NCBI GenBank assembly: GCA_001534745.1
Contig: CP013997.1
Coordinates: 3,410,001 to 3,474,000 of the forward strand
Reading direction: 5' to 3'
Length of the DNA stretch: 64,000 bases
Source of the DNA: Pseudomonas monteilii
GTDB taxonomy: Bacteria; Pseudomonadota; Gammaproteobacteria; Pseudomonadales; Pseudomonadaceae
Of this stretch, positions 1 to 9,101 are shown piece after piece. Each line of letters begins with the position of its first letter. Position 1 is the first letter of the stretch. The notes under the pieces are model-generated. The model did no database searches. It had not been told where the DNA came from and saw nothing but the letters and a program-made list of their open reading frames with translations. Made by a program: the position numbers and the translations under genes.

Positions 1-683
1 GTGGCCGAAATCGACTGACTGCTGTGCCCTTGCAGGATCAGCTTGGCCACGTGCCGTTGGGTTTCGGTCAACTGCCCCTGGAGGATTTCCACGAAGGCGT
101 CTTCCATCACCGGGTCGGCGCGGGTCGGATCGCTCAGGTCGTCGGCGTGGCGCAGGCTCAGGTGCAGCCCGAATGCCGACTCGATGACCGGGGCCAATGC
201 GGCCAGCGCCTGCAGCTCGGCCTCGCTGAAGGCGCCCTGGTCCAATCCGCGCATGAGCGAGTAGACCAGCGCGGTCTTGGGCTGCACCGGGACGATGAAG
301 CCGATTTCCTCGATCAGGCTGCCATGGTGCGAGGACACGCACGGGTGGATGTCACGCGAGATGGAAAACCCCGAGGCATGGAAGCTGTCCGGGGCCAGGT
401 CGCTCATGCGCCAGAGGCCCGCCGGGTGCTGGTGGGTGCAGGCCACGTAGAACGGGTCGAGCAGGTAACCGCCACGCAGGTAGGCCTTGAGCGTGCGCTC
501 GGCCACGCGCTGGCGGTAGCCGTCGTGCACCAGCACCGGCGGCTGGTTGAAGCGAAACAGGTAGGCGCAGCTCATGTCGAAGGCGAGCGTGGCCTGCACC
601 GCGGCATCGACCGCCTGACCCAGGCGCTCAGAGCCGATGGCATCGATGACGTAGGCAAGGCGAGAGACGTCTGCGGCGTTCAT
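1..683 (-). CDS. LuxR-type HTH transcriptional regulator, C-terminus cut by window edge
   Basis: Reading the minus strand from the ATG at 683 gives 227 codons that stay open to the window edge. The first ~195 residues match no ligand domain I can name. From about residue 207 the sequence begins LTQRHVAKLILQGHSS, the typical first part of a LuxR/GerE helix-turn-helix. The rest of that domain lies outside the window. The gene follows the EutH-like permease and the SDR gene on the same strand with about 100 bp spacing, so it may be their local regulator (inference). Regulator class is fairly sure; effector unknown. Confidence 0.8.
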   Translation of the reverse strand, partial: MNAADVSRLAYVIDAIGSERLGQAVDAAVQATLAFDMSCAYLFRFNQPPVLVHDGYRQRVAERTLKAYLRGGYLLDPFYVACTHQHPAGLWRMSDLAPDSFHASGFSISRDIHPCVSSHHGSLIEEIGFIVPVQPKTALVYSLMRGLDQGAFSEAELQALAALAPVIESAFGLHLSLRHADDLSDPTRADPVMEDAFVEILQGQLTETQRHVAKLILQGHSSQSISA

Positions 684-784
684 GGGGTGGCGACCCTGGG
701 GCGATGGACGATGCGCCGGTCGAAGCCGACCCTGCCGGTGGGCAAGGTCGCGACGCGGCGCTCATTGAACGACGCCCAGTGGCT

Positions 785-2017
785 TCAGTGCAACTGCGCG
801 CCGACCCGCACGGCGACCTCGGCCTGCTCTTCACGCCCCAGTTCCACGGCCTTGGGCACGGCCAGCCAGTACGCCAGGAAGATGCCGAGCACCCCGCCAC
901 TGAGCTTGCCGAGGATCAACGGCAGGATCAGCGTCGGCTGGAAGTTGGCCGAATAGGCCAGGTGATCGCCGAAGGTGAAGGCCGCGCACACGGCGAAAGC
1001 GATCACCAGCACTTTGTCCTTGGGCGGCATGTCGGCGACCAGGCGGAACATCGCCAGGATGTTCGCCGATGCGGCCAGAATGCCCGCCGCCCCGACCGGC
1101 GACAGCCCCAGGCGCCCGGCCACCGCTTCGATGGGCCGGGACAGGAACCGCTTGATCAGGTACACCATCGGGAACGCGCCGCAGAGCATGATGCCCACGT
1201 AACCGGCGATCTCCAGCGCCCGGAACTGGTCCGCCTTGTCGGCGATGATCGGCGCGAAGCCCCAGCCCCCGAACAGGTGGGTGAAGACGCCGGTGAAGTA
1301 CTCGACGATCGACGCCACCAGCACCAGGGTCACCGCGGCATACATCAACTGCCCCAGGCGCAGGAACAGGCTGACCATCAGGTTCGGCATGAAGCGCAGC
1401 GCAGCGGCCAACGCACAGCAGAACAGGATCAGCGGCGACAGGTTCTGCAGCAACTGCCCCAGGGAGAAGTGCAGCACCTGGGTCGGTGCGCCGCTGGTGG
1501 CGATGTCCGGGCGTACGCCGAGATCGAGCCACTGCATCCCCAGGGCGATCAGGACGATGCTGACCGGGATGCTCAGCAGGCCGGCCATGATCCCCAGCGC
1601 CATGTACTTGTGATCGGCCTTGTCGAGCATGGCCAGCCCCACCGGGATCACGAAGATCACCGTCGACCCGCACTGAAAGCCGGTGATCAGCCCGAGGATC
1701 CAGCCTTCGGGGCTGTGGGACAGGGCCTGCGCCAGCTGGTAGCCGCCCAGGTCGGAGGCGATGAAGATCGGCCCGGCGATCCCGGCATCGGCCCCCATCG
1801 CCAGGAACATCGGGCCGATGACCTGGCTGATGAAGCTGGAAATGAACGGGATGGAGGCCATGATCCCGGCCACGGGGATGAAGATCGGCCCGATGCTGTG
1901 GAGCCCGGCGGTGAACTCCTTGGCCAGCTCCGATTCGGCGTTGACGATCGATGCGATCGCGCCGATCACGGCGCAGACCATGATGAGGTAAATGACGTAC
2001 GTGCCTATGTTTTCCAT
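785..2017 (-). CDS. eutH: EutH-family ethanolamine permease-like membrane protein
   Basis: 410 residues made almost wholly of hydrophobic helices. Sequence blocks such as GPIFIASDLGGYQLAQ and the STVIFVIPVGLAML stretch match the EutH family (ethanolamine utilization membrane protein), which is about 400 residues long. The ATG is preceded by GAGG at a suitable distance. It lies between an SDR dehydrogenase upstream and a LuxR-type regulator downstream on the same strand, an arrangement suggesting catabolism of a small amino alcohol or a related compound. eutBC ammonia-lyase genes are not in view, so ethanolamine as the substrate is family inference only. Confidence 0.8.
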   Translation of the reverse strand: MENIGTYVIYLIMVCAVIGAIASIVNAESELAKEFTAGLHSIGPIFIPVAGIMASIPFISSFISQVIGPMFLAMGADAGIAGPIFIASDLGGYQLAQALSHSPEGWILGLITGFQCGSTVIFVIPVGLAMLDKADHKYMALGIMAGLLSIPVSIVLIALGMQWLDLGVRPDIATSGAPTQVLHFSLGQLLQNLSPLILFCCALAAALRFMPNLMVSLFLRLGQLMYAAVTLVLVASIVEYFTGVFTHLFGGWGFAPIIADKADQFRALEIAGYVGIMLCGAFPMVYLIKRFLSRPIEAVAGRLGLSPVGAAGILAASANILAMFRLVADMPPKDKVLVIAFAVCAAFTFGDHLAYSANFQPTLILPLILGKLSGGVLGIFLAYWLAVPKAVELGREEQAEVAVRVGAQLH

Positions 2018-2101
2018 CTGCTGCCTCGTTCTTGTTGGCTATTGTGGTGTGGGCAGAATTGAAAGGGTGTGGCGCGCGCCTGGGGCGCTGTCGTTGTAAA
2101 T

Positions 2102-2130
2102 GAAAAGCCCGGCAGGGTGAGCCGCCGGGT
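2102..2130 (-). terminator. Intrinsic terminator after the SDR gene
   Basis: Read on the minus strand, CCCGGC and GCCGGG form a GC-rich stem (2124-2129 with 2108-2113) followed by CTTTT. It starts a few bases after the SDR stop codon at 2136, so it probably limits read-through from the SDR gene into eutH. Confidence 0.65.
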
Positions 2131-2135
2131 GGGGT

Positions 2136-2900
2136 TCACATGGCGGTGTAGGCGTTGTCGACGAACAGGTGCGAGCCGCTGACGAAGCTGGCGTCGTCGC
2201 TGGCCAGGAACAGCGCCGCCGAGGCCACCTCGGCCGGGTCGCAGAGACGGCCTTGCATCGTCTTGATGGCCTCGTCGGAAGCATCGACGCCCAGGCCGCG
2301 CAACAGGTCCAGCTCGCGGCGACCATGGGCGGTGCCGATGAAGCCAGGGCAGATGGCATTGCTGCGGATGTTGCGGTCGCGGTACTCCACCGCCAGCGCC
2401 CGGGCGAACATGTGGCAGGCGCCCTTGGTGGTGCAGTACAGCACCTCCATGGGCGTGCCGACCACGGCGGAGATCGACGAGGTGCAGATGATGCTGCCAC
2501 CGCCGGCGGCGAGCATGCCGGGCAGCACGGCCTGGGTGACCAGGAACATGCTCTTGACGTTGACGTTCATCAACCGGTCCCAGTCGGCTTCGGTGGTGTC
2601 CAGGAACGGCCCGGCGGCGATGATACCGGCGTGGTTCATCAGCACGGTGATGGGGCCGAAGGCCGCCTGCGCCTCGCGCACCGCCTGCTGCACCTGGTCG
2701 GCCACCGAGACGTCGGCCGGCAGGAACAGCGCCTCGCCGCCCGCGGCATTGATCCGTGCAGCGACGACCTCGCCCTGGCTGGTCGGCAGGTCGAGCATCG
2801 CGACCTTGGCGCCCTGTGCGGCGAACAGCTCCGAAGCCGCCAGGCCGCAGCCGCCTGCACCGCCGGTGATCAACGCGACCTTGCCTTGAAGACGTCCCAT
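2136..2900 (-). CDS. SDR family NAD(P)-dependent oxidoreductase
   Basis: 254-residue classical short-chain dehydrogenase. The N-terminal Rossmann motif TGGAGGCG lies near residue 13, an NHAG-type motif follows in the middle, and the active-site YCTTKGA (Y-x-x-x-K) sits after a TSSIS serine motif. The C-terminal FVSGSHLFVDNAYTAM fits the SDR end, where DGG is commoner. I chose the ATG at 2900 because GAGGAG lies 8 bases upstream; an in-frame ATG 9 bases earlier lacks this spacing. Substrate unknown. The eutH and LuxR neighbours suggest an alcohol or aldehyde of a small-amine pathway (inference). Confidence 0.88.
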   Translation of the reverse strand: MGRLQGKVALITGGAGGCGLAASELFAAQGAKVAMLDLPTSQGEVVAARINAAGGEALFLPADVSVADQVQQAVREAQAAFGPITVLMNHAGIIAAGPFLDTTEADWDRLMNVNVKSMFLVTQAVLPGMLAAGGGSIICTSSISAVVGTPMEVLYCTTKGACHMFARALAVEYRDRNIRSNAICPGFIGTAHGRRELDLLRGLGVDASDEAIKTMQGRLCDPAEVASAALFLASDDASFVSGSHLFVDNAYTAM

Positions 2901-3081
2901 GGTATGCACTCCTCGCTGTGATCAGCTGTTAGGTTTGTGCGTTTACGCTAAGGGGCGTGGGCGGGGGCGTCCATATAGTCCAGGGTATAGGGAGGGGCTG
3001 GCAGAGGGAATGGCGAGTGGGAAGCAGGGCCATTGATCGATGGCTAATCACGGGCCCATGCACCCGCGCGTGACAGACTTC

Positions 3082-3297
3082 ATGGGCCCTGCAGGCCCAA
3101 TCGCGGCCGGTCCGGCGCCACGGCTGGGGCCGCTCACCCGTAACCCCACCGCGGGGTTGCAGGCTATCGCGGTCCCCTGTAGGAGCGGCCCCTGTGCCGC
3201 GATTGGGCCCGCAGGGCCCACAAAACCAGCCAATCCGCCAGAACAGGCGATAAAGCAAAGCCCAGCCCCCTGTGGGAGCGGGCTTGCCCGCGATGAC
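3082..3297. repeat. REP pair plus single classic REP, filling the 2901-3386 gap
   Basis: The gap between the SDR gene and the helicase holds no gene. At 3082-3221 two inverted copies of a palindromic unit (GGGCC..GGCCCAATCGCGGC and its reverse, GCCGCGATTGGGCC..GGGCCCAC) flank a spacer containing GTTGCAGGCTATCGCGGT. At 3271-3297 there is one classic P. putida REP core, GAGCGGGCTTGCCCGCGATG. The same two forms recur throughout the window. Confidence 0.85.
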
Positions 3298-3386
3298 GGC
3301 CATGCAGTCACCATCGCCCCCAAGCCTATCCACCCCTGTAAAAGCAGACGTGCCTGGCACCCGCCCCAACGAAGCCGACCCTCGCC

Positions 3387-4703
3387 TTACTCCGCCGCGG
3401 GCGTACGCTTCTTCAACGGCGCCATCCCATCGGCACTGGCCAGGGGCTTGGCCTTCGGACGAGCAGCCGGCTTGCGCTTGGCGGCGGTCTTCTTGTCGGT
3501 CTTCTTCTCGACCTTTTTCTTCTTGCTGCCCGCTGCCTTGCCCGAGGCCTTGACCTTCTTCGGCCCGTTGTAGGTGCCCTTGACCTCCTTGATCACCCGA
3601 CGCTCGAACTGCTGCTTGAGGTAGCGTTCGATGCTCGACATCAGGTTCCAGTCGTTATGGCACACCAGCGAGATCGCCAGACCTTCGGCGCCAGCCCGCC
3701 CGGTACGCCCGACACGGTGCACGTACTCGTCACCACTGCGCGGCATGTCGAAGTTGATCACCAGGTCCAGGCCTTCGATGTCCAGCCCGCGCGCCGCCAC
3801 GTCGGTGGCCACCAGCACCTTGGAACTGCCCTGCTTGAAGCGCTCGATGGCCAGCTTGCGGTCCTTGGAGTCCTTCTCGCCGTGCAGCACGAACACCTTC
3901 ACGTCCTGCGCCACCAGGTGTCCGTACAGACGGTCGGCCCAGGCGCGGGTGTTGGTGAAGATGATCGCCTTCTGGTAGGTCTCGTTCTGCAGCAGCCACT
4001 GGACGATCTTTTCCTTGTGCTGGTCATGATCGGCAGTGATGACCTGCTGACGGGTGCCTTCGGCCAGCTGCGAAACACTGTTGAGCATCAGGTGCTCAGG
4101 GTCCTTGAGCACCTTGCCGATCACATCGCGCAGCGCCGCGCCACCCGTAGTGGCGGAGAACAGCAGGGTCTGCTCGCGGTTGGCGCACTCGTGGCACAGC
4201 CGCTCCATGTCTTCGGCGAAGCCCATGTCGAGCATGCGGTCGGCTTCATCGAGGATCAGCACCTGCACGTGGGACAGATCGAGGTTGCCGGCATTGAGCT
4301 GCTCGAGCAGGCGCCCCGGTGTGCCGATCAGCACGTCCGGCACCTTGCGCAGCATGGCTGCCTGTTCCTTGAAGTCCGCGCCGCCCGTGACCAGGCCCGA
4401 CTTGATGTAGGTGAACTGCGAGAACAGCTGCACCTGCTTGAGGGTCTGCTGCGCCAGCTCACGGGTCGGCAGCAGGATCAGCGCACGGATCTCCACACGG
4501 CGCTCGCGCAGGTCCACCAGCCGGTTGAGCATGGGCAGCACGAACGCCGCCGTCTTGCCGCTGCCGGTTTGCGCCGTGACCCGCAGGTCTCGCCCTTGCA
4601 AGGCCGGGGGGATGGCCGCTGCCTGTACCGGGGTCGGCTCGACAAAGTTCAGCTCGGCCACGGCTTTGAGCAGGCGTTCATGCAGGGCGAATTGGGAAAA
4701 CAC
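3387..4703 (-). CDS. DEAD-box ATP-dependent RNA helicase
   Basis: 438 residues from a GTG start at 4703, preceded by GAGG with 9-base spacing. Motifs in order: Q-motif region PTPVQ, Walker A AQTGSGKT (about residue 44), PTRELAQQ, TPGRLLE, DEAD with LDEADRML, SAT, ATDVAARGLD and HRVGRTGR. After about residue 385 comes a Lys/Ala/Pro-rich basic tail, common in SrmB/RhlE-type helicases and likely to contact RNA. Role: ATP-driven RNA unwinding, probably in ribosome assembly or mRNA decay. The exact subfamily is uncertain. It is divergent from the MscS-type channel. Confidence 0.93.
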   Translation of the reverse strand: MFSQFALHERLLKAVAELNFVEPTPVQAAAIPPALQGRDLRVTAQTGSGKTAAFVLPMLNRLVDLRERRVEIRALILLPTRELAQQTLKQVQLFSQFTYIKSGLVTGGADFKEQAAMLRKVPDVLIGTPGRLLEQLNAGNLDLSHVQVLILDEADRMLDMGFAEDMERLCHECANREQTLLFSATTGGAALRDVIGKVLKDPEHLMLNSVSQLAEGTRQQVITADHDQHKEKIVQWLLQNETYQKAIIFTNTRAWADRLYGHLVAQDVKVFVLHGEKDSKDRKLAIERFKQGSSKVLVATDVAARGLDIEGLDLVINFDMPRSGDEYVHRVGRTGRAGAEGLAISLVCHNDWNLMSSIERYLKQQFERRVIKEVKGTYNGPKKVKASGKAAGSKKKKVEKKTDKKTAAKRKPAARPKAKPLASADGMAPLKKRTPAAE

Positions 4704-4846
4704 GGGATGTAACCTCGGGCATGTGCAGAAATTCAGTTGCATAGGGTAACGTTTTCCGTGCCCATAGCCGAGTTTCTTTTATCCAACACACCGCCGTTAC
4801 GCGGTCTAATAGCGCCTGATTTCGCAACGATGGCCACACGCTTCCC

Positions 4847-6145
4847 ATGGATATCCGACAACTCTGGCTCGACACCCTCGACCTCTGGGGCTCCCTCGAC
4901 CAACACCCCCTGCTCCACGCCAGCCTCGGCCTGGCCGTGCTCTTCGGCGTCTCGCTGGTCCTGGGCCGCCTGGCCCGCTTCCTGGTCCTGCACGGCAGCC
5001 GCCTGCTGGCCCGCCAACCGGCCCTACGCTGGCTGGACGACCTGCGGCACAACAAGGTCTTCCATCGCCTGGCCCAGACCACGCCATCACTGGTCATCCA
5101 GTTCGGCCTCAAGCTGGTGCCGGGCCTGAGCGCCGTCACCCTGCACTTTCTCGACAACCTGGCGCTGGCCTTCACCCTGCTGTTCATGACCCTGGCCCTG
5201 GCCAGCCTGCTGGACGCCCTGCTCGACATCTACGCGCGCACCGAGCACGCCCGCACTCGCTCGATCAAAGGCTACGTGCAATTGGCGAAGATGGTCCTGT
5301 GGGTGTTCAGCGCCATCGTCATCGTCGCCACCCTGATCGACCGCTCGCCGCTGCTGCTGCTCTCGGGTCTGGGCGCCATGTCGGCGGTGCTGCTGTTGGT
5401 CTACAAGGACACCCTGCTGTCGTTCGTCGCCAGCGTGCAGCTCACCAGCAACGACATGCTCCATGTCGGCGATTGGATCGAGATGCCCCAGGTCGGCGCC
5501 GATGGCGATGTGGTGGACATCACGCTGCACACGGTCAAGGTGCAGAACTTCGACAAGACCATCGTCTCGATTCCCACCTGGCGGTTGATGAGCGAGTCCT
5601 TCCGCAACTACCGCGGCATGCAGCAAGCGGGTGGACGGCGGATCAAACGCAGCCTGTTCATCGACGCGACCGGCGTGCGCTTTCTCACCGCGCCTGAGGA
5701 ACGCACGCTGAGTCAGGTGCGTTTGCTGGGCGATTATCTGGTCGGCAAGCAGCATGAATTGACCGCCTGGAACGAGGCCCTGGGCCCTGCTGGCGAGGTG
5801 ACGGCGAACCGGCGGCAACTGACCAATATCGGCACCTTCCGCGCCTTCGCACTGGCCTACCTGCGGCATCACCCCGAGATACGCCAGGACATGACCTGCA
5901 TGGTCCGGCAGATGGAACCGACCGCCCAAGGGGTGCCGCTGGAGATCTATTGCTTCACTTCGACCACGGTGTGGGCGGAGTACGAGCGGATCCAGGGGGA
6001 TATCTTCGATTACCTGCTGGCGGTGCTGCCGGAGTTTGGGCTGGGGGTGTATCAGCAGCCCAGTGGGGCGGATTGGCGGGTGGGGTTGGCGGGGCGGGGG
6101 CGTGATCGGGCTTTGCACAGCCTCAAGGAGATGAGTGAGGCCTGA
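4847..6145 (+). CDS. MscS-family mechanosensitive channel (YbdG-like)
   Basis: 432 residues. About four to five hydrophobic helices occupy the first ~190 residues. The pore-lining helix and beta domain follow at LLLSGLGAMSAVLLLVYKD and VGDWIEMPQVGADGDVVDI, the hallmark of MscS proteins. The long C-terminal domain and overall length match the YbdG/MscM type rather than the smaller MscS. It should sit in the inner membrane and open under hypo-osmotic shock. Divergent from the DEAD-box helicase gene; no partner gene seen. Confidence 0.9.
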   Translation: MDIRQLWLDTLDLWGSLDQHPLLHASLGLAVLFGVSLVLGRLARFLVLHGSRLLARQPALRWLDDLRHNKVFHRLAQTTPSLVIQFGLKLVPGLSAVTLHFLDNLALAFTLLFMTLALASLLDALLDIYARTEHARTRSIKGYVQLAKMVLWVFSAIVIVATLIDRSPLLLLSGLGAMSAVLLLVYKDTLLSFVASVQLTSNDMLHVGDWIEMPQVGADGDVVDITLHTVKVQNFDKTIVSIPTWRLMSESFRNYRGMQQAGGRRIKRSLFIDATGVRFLTAPEERTLSQVRLLGDYLVGKQHELTAWNEALGPAGEVTANRRQLTNIGTFRAFALAYLRHHPEIRQDMTCMVRQMEPTAQGVPLEIYCFTSTTVWAEYERIQGDIFDYLLAVLPEFGLGVYQQPSGADWRVGLAGRGRDRALHSLKEMSEA

Positions 6146-6417
6146 GGTGGCTGGGGCTTGCGCCCGCCAGGGCGCGAGTCTTTCTCTCGCACGAGCCAGT
6201 GATCGCGATGGATTATCCAGATGTAATCCGTCGTGCAAGGCAGTTATCGACTCAAGTCTATTAGGCGCAACGCTGCGGTTCATCTGCTGCGTGTGCTGAT
6301 CGGTCAAGGGCTGCATGAAGGTAGCGCTTGGCGATCACGCCTTCCCATTGTAATTGCTGGCGTCGCTGAGGGTTTCCGCTATCGTGCTGGCTGTACATCT
6401 AGAATATAGATAACGCT

Positions 6418-6822
6418 ATGCCAAGTTCGTCACTCGTTGTGCGCGTTTTTTTCGCATGCTGTCTTTGCCTTGCCACCGCTAATCATATCCATGCAGACGT
6501 TTCGCATGGATTGCTCTGGGACTACGGATACGGGTCTAGCGCTTACTTAGCCAGCCGTCTTTTCTGGGGCGCCCTCACGTTTTTGGACCCACTTGCGGCA
6601 CTGCTGCTTTTCGTCAAACCGAGAGCCGGAGTCGTGCTGACGGCGGCAATTATCGTAGTCGACGTAGCGCACAACACATTCTACGTCGCCTTGAAGCAAC
6701 AGTGGCTAGAGCCATTCTATCTGTCCCAGGTAGCCTTCCTTATTCTGGTATCCCTACTCTCACCCATGGCTTGGAATGACCCTGTTCGAGGGGCAGGGCT
6801 CATCCATCCAGCTCGAGAATAA
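6418..6822 (+). CDS. Small orphan membrane protein
   Basis: 134 residues with about four hydrophobic segments; the N-terminus (VRVFFACCLCLATANHIHA) could be a signal or a first membrane helix. I recognise no family. It begins the accessory stretch after the MscS gene, in DNA with lower GC than its neighbours, which suggests horizontal origin. The preceding 270 bases (6146-6417) hold nothing I can identify. Confidence 0.5.
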   Translation: MPSSSLVVRVFFACCLCLATANHIHADVSHGLLWDYGYGSSAYLASRLFWGALTFLDPLAALLLFVKPRAGVVLTAAIIVVDVAHNTFYVALKQQWLEPFYLSQVAFLILVSLLSPMAWNDPVRGAGLIHPARE

Positions 6823-6880
6823 TGCGTAAAAGTACGGGAATACGCCTTTTACAGGTGAGGCCATTATGCATGCATCCGGC

Positions 6881-7306
6881 TCATGGGCTGAGCCGGTCCC
6901 ATTGCTGGCGCACGAAGGCTGCGGCACTGCCGAACCAGACCAGCCAGGCCAGTGCTACCTGCCAATGGGCGAATATGGCTTGTGGCTCACCCATAAAAAA
7001 TATGGTCGCGATCAGCGAGAGAAGCAGTGCCACGACGGCTAGCGGTATCCTGACCAGCCCGATGAACCCGCGAGCCATGCCCCATTTCCTCAACAGGGTC
7101 AAGCTGCCCAGTAGCAGGGACAAGATGAACAATAAAAACGGAATACCGATGAGCGCCATCGCGGGCTCCACTTCGCCGCCATCCTCTCCTGGCACATAGT
7201 AGCTGGCGTACCAGAGCTCTTGGCATATGATAAAGGTCAGATAGATCACTGCAATCGGCGCGATTGGAAAGATCAGCACGCTGATGACATGGGTGGCGAT
7301 TTTCAT
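6881..7306 (-). CDS. Small multi-pass membrane protein, unknown function
   Basis: 141 residues with four predicted membrane helices and a short charged loop (PGEDGGEVEP) after the first. No family recognised. Convergent with the orphan membrane gene upstream on the plus strand, both within the accessory region. Coding is supported by the regular hydrophobic helix pattern rather than by homology. Confidence 0.55.
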   Translation of the reverse strand: MKIATHVISVLIFPIAPIAVIYLTFIICQELWYASYYVPGEDGGEVEPAMALIGIPFLLFILSLLLGSLTLLRKWGMARGFIGLVRIPLAVVALLLSLIATIFFMGEPQAIFAHWQVALAWLVWFGSAAAFVRQQWDRLSP

Positions 7307-7845
7307 GATTCAGTCCTGTCCTTAGACATTGTTCCCAACCTGTAATACGGGATAGGCTGCCTCTGCTTTAGTTTCCACCTTTGCTATTAAGGAAACTCGC
7401 ATGAAAGGGCTGCGCACTGCCGCTGCCGTATTTGAACATATCCATTCTACCTGGGAGTCTCTACGCGCAGCGTTTGACAGGCCTGCGAAACGGGTGAGAG
7501 ATCGAACTGCGGTCGACATCGTACAGACACGAAAATGCGTTGGCGGCGTTGGATGCCAACGCGAACGCAGTCCGTGGGGAGAGTGCTGAGCTCGTTGCGG
7601 CGAGCATTGGGCCGGGATGATCAACTGTTTCAACGCTGGGTGGACGCCTGCTTCATTGCCGACCGCGTATAGTGATCGTCGGCCATGACGCTCATAAAGC
7701 CTTGGCGTTACCCAGCCAGGCAGTCCATCAAGCGGCTGCGCTTCCTGATTACCTGCGTTAATACAGCGAGTGCAGGCTGACTGTCTAGCCGCACATTGGT
7801 CACCGCGCTCAGTCAACATTCAATCTGCGTACAAGGAATCACTCG
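7307..7845. other. Probable gene debris, no intact gene seen
   Basis: 539 bases without a convincing gene. A 62-codon plus-strand frame (7401-7589) has an AAGGAA site before its ATG but ends abruptly. A second short frame ending in ALPDYLR and a stop lies further down. The minus-strand frame over the same stretch has no recognisable domain. This looks like the remains of one or more genes. Confidence 0.35.
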
Positions 7846-8313
7846 ATGCATCATTCCATCAGTGCTGGTCGCTACCAAGCCAAATTTTCTCGCAGCGCCT
7901 GCGCGTGGCTAATGATTGATGGGATCGGTATTGAGCAGTGGGTTGCCCGGCACCTGGACTATCAGGACGCAGCAATGCTTGCCCTTTCATTGATCTGGCT
8001 GATCAATGAGGATGAAGAGGCTCTGGCCAAACGTCGATTCGCTATTGGTGAAAACAACACCTCAACCTTGGTACCACTGCTGGTTTGTTCAGACGATATG
8101 GACTTCGACTGCACCGTGCTCATGGTCGAGCAGGTCGTTGCAGACGGAGTGGTGACGTGGTCAAGGTTTGGGCTGAGTGTTTCGGACGGATTGGAGGTGG
8201 GTGTGCAAACGCGGTGGATGGAGGACTGCAAGCCGGCATCCTTTCTCGCCTCTGAGTTTCAACAGGCGCTTGAAGATTTCGAAGGGATCCTAGCCAACTG
8301 GACTGAAAGCTGA
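7846..8313 (+). CDS. Hypothetical protein, accessory region
   Basis: 155 residues, acidic and soluble, no family recognised. The ATG has AAGGAA upstream. The composition (many Asp/Glu/Trp, short alternating strands and helices) resembles small immunity or adaptor proteins, but nothing adjacent looks like a toxin, so this is only an impression. Its 3' end abuts the truncated AraC gene, whose missing C-terminal part appears to have been replaced by this DNA. Confidence 0.55.
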   Translation: MHHSISAGRYQAKFSRSACAWLMIDGIGIEQWVARHLDYQDAAMLALSLIWLINEDEEALAKRRFAIGENNTSTLVPLLVCSDDMDFDCTVLMVEQVVADGVVTWSRFGLSVSDGLEVGVQTRWMEDCKPASFLASEFQQALEDFEGILANWTES

Positions 8314-8317
8314 CGCC

Positions 8318-8866
8318 TTGATGGCCGACTGGCTTCATCTGGAGACCTGCAGCCTGAATCATCTTGTTGGGCACACACGTCGCGTGGTGATGGTTCGTCC
8401 TCTGCCAAGCCACCAGTCGCTGGAAGAACGTCAGCACGGCAGCTTGCAGCATGTCTGGTGCAGCGTCGCGCTGGGTCAACGTCAGGTAAAGACTATCCAG
8501 CCCAGCAAACAACGCAGGGTCGGTGCTGTGGGTCTCTACGAAAGGCGTGAAGCCCTTTGTCGCTCCGATACCCTCCTCCTGTTGCACCGAGGCCAGCCAC
8601 TCGGCATCGACGTAGAACATCCGATAAGCCCAAGGCTGGCCCTGCAAGGGATTGCACGCATGCACCACACCAGGGTTCATCAACACGACACTCCCGGCTG
8701 AAATGTGACGGACACTTTGCCCGTTCAGGTAGCTGCTCTGCCCTGCCATGATCGCGCCGATGGAAAAGGTGGCGTGAGCGTGGCTTGCGTGACTGAAGGT
8801 GCGGCCATCCTCTACATTCCGGATCTCGATATGGGGAACAGCCGGGTGACGCCAGTAGTGGGACAT
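8318..8866 (-). pseudogene. Truncated AraC-family regulator (N-terminal domain only)
   Basis: From the ATG at 8866 the product has an AraC-type cupin ligand domain: HASHAHATFSIGAIMAG, then AGSVVLMNPGVVHACNP, and YRMFYVDAEWL. After about residue 180 the family pattern stops, and the frame runs on into the antisense of the neighbouring gene until 8120. The two C-terminal helix-turn-helix motifs that define AraC activators are absent, so DNA binding should be lost. This regulator type often sits beside a LysE exporter; none remains here. Confidence 0.7.
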
Positions 8867-9101
8867 GGATTCTCCAATCCGTTAGAGCACGTTTTTCATT
8901 CCGTCGATGACTGAGGCGCAAGACAGCCCTGCCCCAATCCTAGCTTCAGTTCCTGATCCATGCGCGTCGTTTACGCGTCCTCGGCCATCAGCTCGCTTGA
9001 GGTGCCTTCACCGTCGGCGTCACCACCTACAGCCCCGTGGGTATCGGCACTCAGGTAAAATATCGTTGTCTTCCACGCGGATGTCTGGAGCGTTCGTCGT
9101 C

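Noticed and set aside
704..2062. 452-codon plus-strand frame
   Set aside because: Antisense of eutH, extremely rich in His, Gln and Asp as expected for the reverse of a membrane protein gene.
7322..7819. 165-codon minus-strand frame
   Set aside because: No domain, no ribosome site, unusual composition; probably an open frame over gene debris.
9010..9060. Fragment of a zinc alcohol dehydrogenase (VGVTTYSP-like)
   Set aside because: Only about ten residues resemble the family and the rest does not align; too short to support.
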